Positions 9,344 to 18,673 of a DNA stretch of 34,852 bases are shown here, one piece after another (position 1 is the stretch's first letter; each line of letters opens with the position of its first letter). The stretch comes from JAEUTH01 sp039931675 (GTDB taxonomy: Bacteria > Bacteroidota > Bacteroidia > AKYH767-A > OLB10), in NCBI GenBank assembly GCA_039931675.1, contig JBDTRM010000160.1:1-34852 (forward strand). Reading direction: 5' to 3'. The notes below the pieces were generated by a model. That model was not told the DNA's origin, made no database searches, and saw nothing but the letters and a program-made list of their open reading frames with translations. The translations under genes and the position numbers were made by a program.

Positions 9344-11844
9344 GAGATTGAAATTTTTTCGGTTTTATTAATGAATGAAGTTGTTATTACCTGGGATGTC
9401 TCATCATTGATGAGCCAGGAAAATGTTTCTGATTTAGCCGTTTGATTGTTTATTGTAAATGGTTTGGCATCTTCAGAGGCTTTAAAACTATGTAATAATA
9501 GCTTAACAATTTTGAAATCGGAAATATAATTTCCGGATGATGCTTCAAGAATTATATTATGTGATGCGGGGTTGTAATTAATTGTTCTTTTCATAAACTC
9601 ATTCTTTGTGTTCGCATTTGTGACTCCATCATCTTCGTAGTAAGTAATGGAATGTGGGTTTTGTTCATCATAGTAAACGTGAATGTATAGGGTATCTCCC
9701 GGGTTTTCAGTAGTATTTTGTTTGAGTGATTGCTGGGGAATGATGCTTCCTGCTTTTACGAATATGGGTAACCGGTTAAGCGGGGTTTCAACAGTTGTAA
9801 TATTGTTGCCTTGTATTTGCTCATCATCATAAAAATCATACCATACACCTTGCGGAAGAAAAACTTTTACAAAAACATCGGTGCTTTTGCATGGAGCAAT
9901 TAATAAAGCATCGCCAAACATAAATTCATTTTCGAACTTGTGATCGAAAACATTTTTATTAAACGCATCACTAAAAACAAGTGAACGGCTTATCGGAATT
10001 CCGGTTACGGATGACTCGTAAAAACTATTGTAGATATAAGGCATTAAGCGATACCTGAGTTCAATATATTTGCGAACCTGGTTTTCAGTATTGATGCCGT
10101 AACTCCACGGTTCACTCTCGCTTGCATTCACACTTTTATGACTTCGGAACAACGGAGTGAAAACTCCGATTGACATCCAACGGGTATATAATTCAGCGGT
10201 TGAAGTTCCGGTAAATCCACTTATATCAGTTCCTGCAAAAGGCATTCCCGACAAGCCTAAACTGTTAACCAATCGAACACCTGTAAGCATGTGATCATCG
10301 GTTGGATTGTTGTCACCGGTCCAGATGCTTGAGTAACGTTGCGTACCTGCATATACAGCACGGGTTAGAATGAAAGGACGTTTGCCGTTCATCAGTTTTG
10401 TTACGCCATCAAAAGTAGCGCGGGTCATTTGCATTCCATAAACATTATGGGCAGCCAATGAAGTAGCTTTGCGGCCATCGTAATCAAACTCCACTGAATT
10501 TGGAATATGCTTTCCCCACATTGCCGGCTCATTCATGTCATTCCAAAAACCGTCAATGCCATCATTAACCAATCCTGAAAATTTTGTTCCCCACCAGGTG
10601 CGTGCTTCAGGTTTTGTAAAATCAGGAAAGTTGCACCAGCCCGGCCACACTTCTCCTGAATATGCTTCGCCATCGGGATATTTTAAAAAATAATTTTTTG
10701 CCTTTGCTTCATTGTAAATGGAATAGTTATTGGCAATTCCGATTCCCGGGTTGATGATTGTTGTGGTATGAAATCCTAAACTTTTTAATTCATTCAACAT
10801 CCGTTTTGGATTTGGAAAGCGAATACTATCCCATGTAAAAACCCTGTAACGATCCATGTAATCAATATCAAGGTAAAGCATGTCGCAAGGAATTTTTTGC
10901 TCCCGGAGTTTTCTTGCCACTTCCATCAATTTTGATTCAGGATAATAGCCATAACGGCATTGCTGAAATCCCAAACTCCATTTAGGTGGTAATGGCATAC
11001 GCCCTGTTAGCCATGTATATGATTTTATTATTTCAGCAACATTGGCACCATAAATAATGTAGTAATTCATGTCACCACTTTCAACAGTAAAAGATGAAAA
11101 CCTATTGTTAGCAGCACCGAAATTGAAAAAGCTTTTGGCAGTGTTATCTAAAAATATTCCATAGCATAAGCTATCGTGAATACCAATGTAAAAAGGAATG
11201 GATGCATAAATGGGATCGGCAAAATCGCTGTATGAATATGCATCGGTATTCCAGTTGGTATAACCTTCGCCTTTGCGGTTTAAGTGACCTGTCTTCTCCC
11301 CCAACCCAATAAACTTTTCATCGGTATTAATTTTCTTATAGGCTGTAATCTCATCACCAATCCATGAGATTCCCAAACCTAAATCATCATTAATAATAAT
11401 ACGATTATCTTTTGTAGTGCAACTGAACCTTAAAGGGTTAGTTTGGATGGTTACATCAATTGAATCAGTTCTTAGAAAAAATAGTTGAGCCATGGGATCA
11501 AGTGATGCATTAACCTTTTGCGGTTTTTCAATTACTGAATAAGAGAAATCATCTTTTATAGGTTGCTTGCTGAAATGAATGCGAATAATATTTTGAGTGT
11601 ATGGAGTTATATTAACAAAACCATTGGTGGCAATCAATTCAACAGTCTCTCCCAAAAATTTATAATCCTTTAAATTACCAAGCATTTCATTTTTTTGAAA
11701 CTGTGCAAACCCTTGTTGGAATGAAAAAAACATCATTAAAAATATCGAAATCAAGACCTTTGATAAAGAGAATATTTTTGTAACATTATTAGACTTTGAA
11801 AAAAATGTTATTGTTTTTTCAATATTAGATAACTTTATTTGCAT
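9337..11844 (-). CDS. Glycoside hydrolase family 31 alpha-glucosidase, exported
   Basis: GH31 enzymes release glucose from the non-reducing ends of alpha-glucans by a retaining mechanism. Numbering from a possible TTG start at 11871, the (beta/alpha)8 core carries LYLDIDYMD (333-340), the nucleophile D445 in GFWNDMNEPA and the acid/base D520 in IWTGDNNPT. A hydrophobic stretch VLISIFLMMFFSF ending GFAQ (about residue 57) is the signal peptide. I prefer the ATG at 11842-11844, ten codons into the frame that opens with TTG at 11871, because it is a standard start and places a promoter-like box upstream; the protein is then 835 residues. The gene diverges from susC, sharing under 100 bases of control region, and overlaps the next minus-strand gene by 7 bases. 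This fits the terminal enzyme of starch or maltodextrin breakdown. Export to the periplasm or surface is inferred. Confidence 0.92.
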   Translation of the reverse strand: MQIKLSNIEKTITFFSKSNNVTKIFSLSKVLISIFLMMFFSFQQGFAQFQKNEMLGNLKDYKFLGETVELIATNGFVNITPYTQNIIRIHFSKQPIKDDFSYSVIEKPQKVNASLDPMAQLFFLRTDSIDVTIQTNPLRFSCTTKDNRIIINDDLGLGISWIGDEITAYKKINTDEKFIGLGEKTGHLNRKGEGYTNWNTDAYSYSDFADPIYASIPFYIGIHDSLCYGIFLDNTAKSFFNFGAANNRFSSFTVESGDMNYYIIYGANVAEIIKSYTWLTGRMPLPPKWSLGFQQCRYGYYPESKLMEVARKLREQKIPCDMLYLDIDYMDRYRVFTWDSIRFPNPKRMLNELKSLGFHTTTIINPGIGIANNYSIYNEAKAKNYFLKYPDGEAYSGEVWPGWCNFPDFTKPEARTWWGTKFSGLVNDGIDGFWNDMNEPAMWGKHIPNSVEFDYDGRKATSLAAHNVYGMQMTRATFDGVTKLMNGKRPFILTRAVYAGTQRYSSIWTGDNNPTDDHMLTGVRLVNSLGLSGMPFAGTDISGFTGTSTAELYTRWMSIGVFTPLFRSHKSVNASESEPWSYGINTENQVRKYIELRYRLMPYIYNSFYESSVTGIPISRSLVFSDAFNKNVFDHKFENEFMFGDALLIAPCKSTDVFVKVFLPQGVWYDFYDDEQIQGNNITTVETPLNRLPIFVKAGSIIPQQSLKQNTTENPGDTLYIHVYYDEQNPHSITYYEDDGVTNANTKNEFMKRTINYNPASHNIILEASSGNYISDFKIVKLLLHSFKASEDAKPFTINNQTAKSETFSWLINDETSQVITTSFINKTEKISISW

Positions 11845-11868
11845 ACACTTGTTCAGAATTTGAGTGGT

Positions 11869-11900
11869 CAAATATTCAAATTAATTCACCCCTGAAGCAA
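11869..11900 (-). promoter_or_regulatory. Possible Bacteroidota promoter for the GH31 gene
   Basis: On the minus strand TTG (11898-11900) is followed after 21 bases by AATATTTG (11869-11876), one mismatch from the TAnnTTTG -7 consensus. The box ends 24 bases before the preferred ATG. It sits in the short divergent region shared with susC. No equally good box was found for susC. Confidence 0.35.
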
Positions 11901-11941
11901 AAAATCGTTAATCTTATTTACAAAATTCAAAACTAAGTACT

Positions 11942-14900
11942 ATGCAAAAAAATTACTTACGCCAGTTGTTATGCACGGTTTTACTTGGTGTATCCTTTAC
12001 ACTAAGCTATGCACAGAATGGAAGTATCAGCGGAACTGTTGTTGACGAAAAGAATGAAACACTTCCCGGTGTTTCTATTGTAATTCAGGGAACTACCCAG
12101 GGAAGTTCGGCTGACATGGATGGAAAATATCGCATTGCCAGTGTTGCTGCCGGCAAATACATTGTGGTGGGTTCATATATCGGTTACACAACCGTTAAGA
12201 AAGAAATTACTGTAGCTGCCGGTGAAAATGTGGTTTACAATTTCAGTTTGAAAGAAGATGTAATGTTGCTTAATGAAGCGGTTGCTATTGGTTATGGAAC
12301 CGTTCAGAAAAAGGATCTGACAGGAACGGTTTCATCTGTTGGGGCAAAAGACTTTAATAAAGGAACCGTTACATCGCCTGAGCAATTAATTTCAGGTAAG
12401 GTATCAGGTGTTCAGATTACATCTAACGGAGGCGCACCCGGTAGTGGCAGCCGAATAAGAATAAGAGGAGGCACATCTCTTAACGCAAGCAACGATCCGC
12501 TGATAGTAATTGATGGGGTTCCTCTTGATAACAATACTGTTGCAGGATCGGCAAATCCGTTAAGTCTTATTAATCCTAACGAAATTGAAAATATTACAGT
12601 ACTTAAAGATGCTTCGGCAGCAGCCATTTATGGATCGCGCGGAGCTAACGGAGTGATTATAGTTACAACAAAAAAAGGTGCAGCAGGTAAGTTTAAAGTT
12701 GAATTTAACACCCAGTTTTCATATTCGCAGATCACAGATTATACTAATGTTTTATCTGCTGATGAATTTATAAAAGCAGTAAAAGATAGCGGAACAACCA
12801 ATCAAAAGAAATTGCTGAATATTCAATGCCATTGCACCGATACGGTAACCGGACAAGAATATGTTGTGCCTAATGCAACTAAATTGTGTCCCGATGGGAC
12901 TGCTCCAAGGATTACAAAACTTGATGAAACCGATTGGCAAAAGGAAGTCTTTCGCGATGCAATTTCATCAGACAATAATTTAAGCTTCAGTGGAGGAATA
13001 AAGAATTTGCCTTACCGGGTTTCTTTAGGTGTATTAAGCCAGAACGGAATATTACAGCGCTCGCAAATGGATCGTTACTCTGTGGGCCTTAATCTTAATC
13101 CGTCTTTTTTTAAAAACCAGTTAGAAGTTGAAATAAATACCAAATACAGCCAATCGGTTAGTCAGTTTACTGATCAGGGATCAATAGGCTCTGCCATTTC
13201 CTTTGATCCGGTGCGACCTGTTTATTCTGATACTACTACATACGGTGGTTATTTTGAATGGTTGAATGCACAGGGCAACCCTAATACGCTTGCTGCGCGA
13301 AATCCGGTCGGATTAATTTATCAGAAAGATGATAAAGGTATTGTTGATCGCTTCACAGGCAATGTAGCTCTTGATTATAAACTAAAGTGGGTGCCCGGTT
13401 TAAAGGCTCATCTTAATTTGGGAACTGATTTAACACGAAGTCATGGCAACACTTACACGCAACCAACATCTGCGGCAGGGTATCTGTCAAAGATTTATAA
13501 AACCCAGTATAAGCAGGATAAAGACAATCAACTGATAGAGTTTTATCTCAACTATACAAAGGATTTGAATAAAAACAATAAGATTGAAGTAACCGCAGGA
13601 TATTCTTACCAGCACTGGCAAACAGAAAGTCCATCATACCCGTCCCTTGGTTATAACGATACAATAGTTAACCCTTCCGATCCGTTTCCGTTTTTTACTG
13701 AAAATGCATTGCTATCCTATTACGGCCGTTTAATTTATACGTTTAAAAATCGCTGGATTTTAACTGCAACTTTAAGAAATGATAATTCATCACGATTCTC
13801 ACCCGAAACCCGTTCAGGATTATTTCCTTCGGCAGCTTTAGCATATCGTATAAGTGATGAACCATTTTTAAGTGATGTTAAATGGCTTTCGAATCTTAAA
13901 ATACGCGTTGGATATGGCGTAACAGGTCAGCAGGATATAAGTAACGATTATCCTTACATTGCCAATTACAGCCAGGGTACCAATACTGCACAATACCAGT
14001 TTGACAGTTTGTATTATTATGTATTAAGACCTGATGCTTATGTTAAAACCATTAAATGGGAAGAAACAGCAACATCCAACATAGGCCTTGATTTTGGTTT
14101 CATGAATGGGAGGATTAACGGGAGCGTAGATTTTTATATAAAAAATACCAAAGACTTATTGGTGAGCATTGCCCCACCTGCAGGAACCAATTTCAACAAC
14201 AATGTATTTGACAATATAGGGAAAATGGAAAACAAAGGAGTTGAGATAAATGTAAATTACATTGCAATAGCAAAAGAAAAAGTTACATGGGAAATTGGTG
14301 TTAACTTTACAACAAACAAAGGTAAAATAACCAAGCTGCTGAATGTGCAGGAAGATAATTTTGTAGGGATAAAAACCGGTGCCATAGATGGTGGTGTTGG
14401 CAATAACATACAGGTACAAACAGTAGGATATGCACCAAATTCGTTTTACGTATATCACCAGTTATATGATGATAGTGGCAAACCAATGGAAGGAAAATAT
14501 CAAGATATAAATGGAGATGGAATAATTAATGACAATGATTTATACCGTTACAAAAAACCAGATGCTGATTTCCGCATTGGATTAAACACATCAGTAACAT
14601 TTACTGAATGGACGCTGAGCATGTCATTCAGAAGTGAAACAGGCAACTACGTGTATAACAATGTCAACTCAGTCCATGGCAATTTGAATGGTGTAGGCTC
14701 ATCAGCACTTAGTAACCTCTCAACAGATTATAATCAAACGCTTTTCAAAAAAGAACAGTATTACTCTGATTACTATGTTAAAGATGCTTCGTTCGTTAAA
14801 ATGGATTATCTTAGCCTTGCATACAATTTTAAAAACGTAATTAAAGGTAAAGTTGGTCTTACAGCATCCATTAATGTTCAAAATGTATTTACCGTTACTG

Positions 14901-14998
14901 ATTATTCGGGGCTTGATCCTGAGATTGCAGGAGGTATTGATAAAGCCATTTATCCCCGCCCGCGGGTTTACTCATTAGGTTTAAACTTTCAATTTTAA
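11942..14998 (+). CDS. susC: SusC/RagA family TonB-dependent outer-membrane transporter
   Basis: This is the outer-membrane barrel that imports oligosaccharides with its SusD lid, powered by TonB. The 1018-residue length is normal for the family. A signal peptide ends at SYA|Q (about residue 24). A carboxypeptidase-regulatory-like domain follows (GSISGTVVDEKNETLPGVSI ... DGKYRI, about 27-105), then the TonB box/plug region (AVAIGYGTVQKKDLTGTVSSV onward; plug to about 235, with PLIVIDGVPLDN and LKDASAAAIYGSRGANGVI). The remainder is a beta-barrel ending in the aromatic-terminated strand YSLGLNFQF. susD starts 12 bases downstream and a GH13 amylase follows, while GH31 diverges upstream. The substrate is therefore most likely starch-derived, which is inference from neighbours. 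The symbol denotes the family, not proven orthology to the Bacteroides thetaiotaomicron gene. Confidence 0.95.
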   Translation: MQKNYLRQLLCTVLLGVSFTLSYAQNGSISGTVVDEKNETLPGVSIVIQGTTQGSSADMDGKYRIASVAAGKYIVVGSYIGYTTVKKEITVAAGENVVYNFSLKEDVMLLNEAVAIGYGTVQKKDLTGTVSSVGAKDFNKGTVTSPEQLISGKVSGVQITSNGGAPGSGSRIRIRGGTSLNASNDPLIVIDGVPLDNNTVAGSANPLSLINPNEIENITVLKDASAAAIYGSRGANGVIIVTTKKGAAGKFKVEFNTQFSYSQITDYTNVLSADEFIKAVKDSGTTNQKKLLNIQCHCTDTVTGQEYVVPNATKLCPDGTAPRITKLDETDWQKEVFRDAISSDNNLSFSGGIKNLPYRVSLGVLSQNGILQRSQMDRYSVGLNLNPSFFKNQLEVEINTKYSQSVSQFTDQGSIGSAISFDPVRPVYSDTTTYGGYFEWLNAQGNPNTLAARNPVGLIYQKDDKGIVDRFTGNVALDYKLKWVPGLKAHLNLGTDLTRSHGNTYTQPTSAAGYLSKIYKTQYKQDKDNQLIEFYLNYTKDLNKNNKIEVTAGYSYQHWQTESPSYPSLGYNDTIVNPSDPFPFFTENALLSYYGRLIYTFKNRWILTATLRNDNSSRFSPETRSGLFPSAALAYRISDEPFLSDVKWLSNLKIRVGYGVTGQQDISNDYPYIANYSQGTNTAQYQFDSLYYYVLRPDAYVKTIKWEETATSNIGLDFGFMNGRINGSVDFYIKNTKDLLVSIAPPAGTNFNNNVFDNIGKMENKGVEINVNYIAIAKEKVTWEIGVNFTTNKGKITKLLNVQEDNFVGIKTGAIDGGVGNNIQVQTVGYAPNSFYVYHQLYDDSGKPMEGKYQDINGDGIINDNDLYRYKKPDADFRIGLNTSVTFTEWTLSMSFRSETGNYVYNNVNSVHGNLNGVGSSALSNLSTDYNQTLFKKEQYYSDYYVKDASFVKMDYLSLAYNFKNVIKGKVGLTASINVQNVFTVTDYSGLDPEIAGGIDKAIYPRPRVYSLGLNFQF

Positions 14999-15010
14999 AA
15001 ATTCAGAACT

Positions 15011-16594
15011 ATGAAAAATTTTATAAAAATAAAAACAGTTGTTGTTGCCCTGTTAACTATATCATTGGCATCATGCACGAAGAAATTAGATTTAACACCC
15101 AAGTATGGTCTAAATACCGTTTCAATTTACCAAGACCCCGCAAACTACATACATGTGCTTGCGAAAATATATGCAGGATTCAATCTTAGCGGAAATAAAG
15201 GCCCGGCAGGTCAACCCGATTTGGGAGGTATTGACGAAGGATTTTCAAGTTACGTGAGGGTATTATGGAATCTTCAGGAACTACCCACCGATGAATCAAA
15301 ATGCGCCTGGTCTGATCCCGGTATTCCTGATCTGAATACTATGACATGGTCGGCTGATAATTCATTTGTAAAAGCAATGTATTACCGTATATACTTCCAG
15401 GTAGCATTATGCAATGAATTTATCCGCGAATCATCTGATGATAAATTAAACTCACGCGGCTTTAGTGATACTGATGTAAGCAATATAAAACAATATCGCA
15501 ACGAAGCACGTTTTTTAAGAGCTTTAAGTTATTATCATGAATTGGATTTATTTGGAACAGGTCCTTTTGTTGATGAAAAAGATGAGCCGGGTTCTTATTT
15601 CCCTCCGCAGATATCACGTGTTGATTTATTCAATTATGTAGAATCAGAATTATTAGCAATTGAAGGTCTAATGACCGCGGCAAAGCAAAATGGATATGCA
15701 CGGGCTGACAGAGCAGCAGTTGACGCCTTACTCGCGAAGCTATATCTGAATGCAGGAATATACACCGGTAGTGCACGATGGAATGATTGCATTACATATT
15801 GCAACAAAATTAATCCGGCAGGCTACGCACTTGATTCAAATTATAAATGGCTGTTTCTTGCTGATAATAATAAATCAACAGAAGTAATTTTTCCCATTAC
15901 TTCCGATGGGCTTTACACACAATCTTATGGATGTACCACATTTTTGGTTCACGCACCGATAGGTGGTACAATGCCTGCTGCAGCTTATGGAGTTAATGGC
16001 GGCTGGGCAGGTTTGCGCGCCACAAAAGGTTTTGTAAATGCTTTTAATAATGATACTTTAGACGGAAGATGGTTATTTTATACAGCAGGTCAAAATCTTG
16101 AAATTACTGACATTACTAAGTTTACTGATGGTTATGCTGTTTCAAAATTCAGAAATGTAAGACGCGATGGTTCTAAAGGCTCTGATAATTCGGGCAATTA
16201 TGCTGATACCGATTACCCGATGTTTCGCCTGGCAGATGTTTACCTCATGTATGCTGAAGCAACTTTACGCGGTGGTAATGGAGATATGGGTTTGGCAGTT
16301 GGTTATATAAACCAGTTACGCGAAAGAGCTTACGGCAATACTACTGCTAATATTACTGCTGCCGATCTTAATCTTACGTTTATTCTTAATGAACGTGCTC
16401 GTGAACTGCAGTGGGAATGTACACGCAGAACAGATTTAGTCCGTTTCGGATTATTTACAGGTGGTACTTATCTATGGCCATTTAAAGGTGGAGATCCTAA
16501 TGGTATTGCAGTAGGCGATTATCTGAATCTTTATCCGTTGCCATCTGCTGATCTTGCTGCAAATACAAATCTGCATCAGAATCCAGGTTATTAA
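15011..16594 (+). CDS. susD: SusD/RagB family surface glycan-binding lipoprotein
   Basis: SusD-type lipoproteins cap the SusC barrel and deliver bound glycan to it. The 527-residue protein has a lipoprotein signal with lipobox LASC and acylated C22. Helical TPR-like segments are visible (YRNEARFLRALSYYHELDLFG around 165-190; RADRAAVDALLAKLYLNAG), along with the C-terminal family signature YPMFRLADVYLMYAEA and RELQWECTRRTDLVRFG. It ends with LYPLPSADLAANTNLHQNPGY, a standard SusD terminus. It follows susC by 12 bases and clearly shares its transcript. A hairpin lies downstream before the amylase. The family is certain; the glycan specificity is inferred from the GH13 and GH31 neighbours. Confidence 0.95.
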   Translation: MKNFIKIKTVVVALLTISLASCTKKLDLTPKYGLNTVSIYQDPANYIHVLAKIYAGFNLSGNKGPAGQPDLGGIDEGFSSYVRVLWNLQELPTDESKCAWSDPGIPDLNTMTWSADNSFVKAMYYRIYFQVALCNEFIRESSDDKLNSRGFSDTDVSNIKQYRNEARFLRALSYYHELDLFGTGPFVDEKDEPGSYFPPQISRVDLFNYVESELLAIEGLMTAAKQNGYARADRAAVDALLAKLYLNAGIYTGSARWNDCITYCNKINPAGYALDSNYKWLFLADNNKSTEVIFPITSDGLYTQSYGCTTFLVHAPIGGTMPAAAYGVNGGWAGLRATKGFVNAFNNDTLDGRWLFYTAGQNLEITDITKFTDGYAVSKFRNVRRDGSKGSDNSGNYADTDYPMFRLADVYLMYAEATLRGGNGDMGLAVGYINQLRERAYGNTTANITAADLNLTFILNERARELQWECTRRTDLVRFGLFTGGTYLWPFKGGDPNGIAVGDYLNLYPLPSADLAANTNLHQNPGY

Positions 16595-16624
16595 TAATTC
16601 TTAAACAGTTTTAAAAAAATAAAA

Positions 16625-16662
16625 ACAACAGGCTGTATCTTTTATAAGGTGCAGCCTGTTGT
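16625..16662 (+). terminator. Hairpin between susD and the amylase gene
   Basis: ACAACAGGCTG (16625-16635) pairs perfectly with CAGCCTGTTGT (16652-16662) across a 16-base loop, 30 bases after the susD stop. An A-rich run precedes it but no T-run follows, so it may attenuate rather than fully stop transcription, or stabilise the susCD mRNA 3' end. Confidence 0.55.
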
Positions 16663-16676
16663 GCATTTAACCCGAT

Positions 16677-16684
16677 TATATTTG
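16677..16684 (+). promoter_or_regulatory. Exact TAnnTTTG -7 box immediately before the amylase start
   Basis: TATATTTG matches the Bacteroidota -7 consensus exactly and ends 5 bases before the ATG at 16690. A TTG lies at 16659-16661, with a spacer of only 15 bases. If used, transcription would begin at or next to the start codon. Confidence 0.4.
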
Positions 16685-16689
16685 AAGCT

Positions 16690-18258
16690 ATGAAAAAACA
16701 ACTGTTTCTATTTCTAACTTTTTTACTCTTGCAAAATCAATTGAACGCGCAACAAAAAACAAATAACATTCCCGGAACGTCCAAATATCCTAACTGTGTT
16801 TTTTACGAAATTTTTATTCGCAGTTTTTATGACAGCAATGGCGATGGCATTGGTGATATTAATGGTATAGCCCAAAAGTTAGATTACCTGCAAACGTTGG
16901 GTGTGCAAGGCTTGTGGATCACACCAGTGAATCCTTCTCCCTCCTATCATAAATATGATGTAACCGATTATTATAATATTGATAAGGAGTACGGCACGCT
17001 TAACGATTATAAAACTCTTATAAAAGAGGCGCATAAAAGAAATATTAAGTTGCTGATGGATATGGTAATCAATCATTGTAGTTCACAACATCCCTGGTTT
17101 AAAGATGCCGTTGCAAATCCGAAAGGCGAATACCGAAATTATTTTGTCTGGAAAAATCCTGCTGAAGTAACTGATGAAAAAGATCATTGGTATGTGATAA
17201 GAAATAATCGTGCAGAGAATTTAATTCACGCACAAAATTTTCAACCGGGCGAACAAGCGTATTATGGTTTCTTCTCAAGCGAAATGCCCGACCTTAATTA
17301 TGATAATCCAAAGGTGAGAAGTGAAATGATTAAAGCCGGAAAATTCTGGTTTCAGGAAGTTGGTGTTGATGGTTATAGATTAGATGCTGCTAAATGGATA
17401 TTTCCCCCCGGAGAAGAAACAAAAAATTATGCATGGTGGCAGGAGTTCACTGCTGCGATGCGAAATGTAAAACCTGACGCATTTTTTGTTGGCGAGATTA
17501 CTGATAGTTATTCACTCACTGCACCCTATTTAAAAAATGCACTTACCTCAGTTTTCAATTTTGATTTGGGATTTGATTTAATCGAATCATTAAAAGAAGA
17601 AAAAGATACAAGCATTGTGAATCTGGTAAAAACATCGCGCGATTATTTTCTAAAGGCTTCGCCTCAATTTATAGATGCTACATTCATTACCAATCATGAT
17701 CAGAATCGCATAGGGAGTGAAATGCAGGGCAACATTCAGAAAATGAAACTTGCTGCTGCCATTTTACTAACGTTGCCCGGTTCGCCCTTTGTTTATTATG
17801 GCGAAGAAATCGGAATGTTAGGCACCAAGCCTGATGAAAATATTCGCGAACCTTTTTTATGGAACACCATTGATAAAGATCTGAACCGGTGCAAATGGAT
17901 GACACCAAAATTCTCTACTGACACTACTGTAGTTCCTCTTGCCCTGCAAATTGGTGATGTTAACTCAATTTACGATCATTATAAAAAACTGATTGAACTG
18001 CGTAATGCAAACCGGGTTTTAAATTCAGGCAACATTCAATCTGTTAATTTCAATGATGACGAATTACTTGCATACAATCGCATACTTGGTGAAAATAGCT
18101 TATTGGTAATTCATAATCTTACCGGCAAATCAAAAACAGTTGAGTTAAAATCATTAAGCAAAAAATATTCCCACATTATTTATTCTTCAAAAATTAATAG
18201 TGAATTTGATGGAACAAGTATTAACATTGTGCCTTATCAATCGGTGGTGTTGCAGTAA
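16690..18258 (+). CDS. Secreted GH13 alpha-amylase family enzyme
   Basis: This enzyme hydrolyses internal or terminal alpha-1,4-glucosidic bonds. It has 522 residues, with a signal peptide ending LNA|QQ near residue 20. GH13 conserved regions are in order: DMVINH (124-129), GYRLDAAKW with nucleophile D232, FFVGEITD with acid/base E269, and FITNHDQNR with the transition-state Asp D337. SNGDGIGDINGI (49-60) is the calcium-binding-like loop near the N-terminus. A small beta-sandwich domain C occupies the end. There is no lipobox, so the protein is probably periplasmic rather than surface-anchored like Bacteroides SusG. It lies behind a hairpin and its own -7 box downstream of susCD, so it may be expressed partly independently. 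The exact product specificity (amylase, neopullulanase or oligo-glucosidase) cannot be decided from sequence alone. Confidence 0.92.
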   Translation: MKKQLFLFLTFLLLQNQLNAQQKTNNIPGTSKYPNCVFYEIFIRSFYDSNGDGIGDINGIAQKLDYLQTLGVQGLWITPVNPSPSYHKYDVTDYYNIDKEYGTLNDYKTLIKEAHKRNIKLLMDMVINHCSSQHPWFKDAVANPKGEYRNYFVWKNPAEVTDEKDHWYVIRNNRAENLIHAQNFQPGEQAYYGFFSSEMPDLNYDNPKVRSEMIKAGKFWFQEVGVDGYRLDAAKWIFPPGEETKNYAWWQEFTAAMRNVKPDAFFVGEITDSYSLTAPYLKNALTSVFNFDLGFDLIESLKEEKDTSIVNLVKTSRDYFLKASPQFIDATFITNHDQNRIGSEMQGNIQKMKLAAAILLTLPGSPFVYYGEEIGMLGTKPDENIREPFLWNTIDKDLNRCKWMTPKFSTDTTVVPLALQIGDVNSIYDHYKKLIELRNANRVLNSGNIQSVNFNDDELLAYNRILGENSLLVIHNLTGKSKTVELKSLSKKYSHIIYSSKINSEFDGTSINIVPYQSVVLQ

Positions 18259-18303
18259 TTATAAAATCAAATTAATTAATTAATAGAATTGTTTCTCATT
18301 AAT

Positions 18304-18311
18304 TATATTTG
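18304..18311 (+). promoter_or_regulatory. TAnnTTTG -7 box upstream of the antitoxin gene
   Basis: TATATTTG matches the Bacteroidota -7 consensus and lies 19 bases before the ATG at 18331. A TTG occurs at 18289-18291, closer than the usual -33 position, so only the -7 element is well supported. Confidence 0.4.
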
Positions 18312-18330
18312 TTCAATAAAATATTAAACA

Positions 18331-18546
18331 ATGTTTACTACAATAAAAGGTTATTACGAAAAAGGACGAATAGTTCTTGAAGAAGAATATCCCGTCACGG
18401 AAAAAACAGATGTTATTGTAACTTTTCTTGATGAGAAAAAAAAAGATAATAACAGTGTCAAGAGAATTCCGGGTGCGCTTAAAGGAAAGGTGGGGACTCC
18501 TGATGATTTTAATGAACCCTTAGATGATCTGAAAGACTATATGTAA
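18331..18546 (+). CDS. VapB-like antitoxin (DUF2281 family)
   Basis: This 71-residue protein has the two-part look of Bacteroidota antitoxins that pair with PIN-domain toxins. The N-terminal beta-rich segment TIKGYYEKGRIVLEEEYPVTEKTDVIVTF (split here by family, residues 3-32) resembles a swapped-hairpin DNA-binding domain. The C-terminus (PGALKGKVGTPDDFNEPLDD, then LKDYM) matches the DUF2281 toxin-binding tail pattern. It has its own -7 box. The next ATG is 4 bases after the stop and opens a 22-codon frame that begins like a PIN toxin but ends in a REP palindrome. The antitoxin thus appears orphaned. Family assignment is from pattern recognition, and function in this strain is unproven. Confidence 0.7.
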   Translation: MFTTIKGYYEKGRIVLEEEYPVTEKTDVIVTFLDEKKKDNNSVKRIPGALKGKVGTPDDFNEPLDDLKDYM

Positions 18547-18550
18547 TTAT

Positions 18551-18619
18551 ATGAACTATCTTTATGATAGTCATAATAGGAAACATGAAATAACCTCAAA
18601 TCCCGAAGGGATGAAATGA
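18551..18619 (+). pseudogene. Possible 5' stump of a PIN-domain (VapC-like) toxin cut by the REP/RAYT element
   Basis: An ATG 4 bases after the antitoxin stop opens MNYLYDSHN, which resembles the start of VapC toxins (M-x-Y/F-L-L-D-T/S-H, with the first catalytic Asp at position 6). The resemblance ends at about residue 8, and the frame then runs into the REP palindrome and stops at 18617-18619. No remaining PIN sequence was found on the far side of the transposase unit, so the 3' part was lost. Position and spacing support the reading; the short match makes it tentative. Confidence 0.4.
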
Positions 18620-18672
18620 TTATAATAAACGAAACAATTCACTAAACAAAAACCCCGAAGGGGTGACATTAT
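18598..18672 (+). repeat. Left REP pair of the RAYT unit
   Basis: The outer palindrome (core TCCCGAAGGGA, 18601-18611, followed by TGAAATGATTATAATAA) and inner palindrome (core CCCCGAAGGGG, 18653-18663, followed by TGACATTATT) lie upstream of the transposase. Both share the form CCC-GAA-GGG plus a trailing TGA. Confidence 0.75.
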
Positions 18673-18673
18673 T

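Noticed and set aside
14156..14458. 100-residue minus-strand protein inside susC
   Set aside because: It is the antisense reading of a clear SusC barrel region; it has no start context or protein-like composition.
16625..16662. Riboswitch before the amylase
   Set aside because: Only one simple hairpin with an unstructured loop is visible; no conserved riboswitch core.
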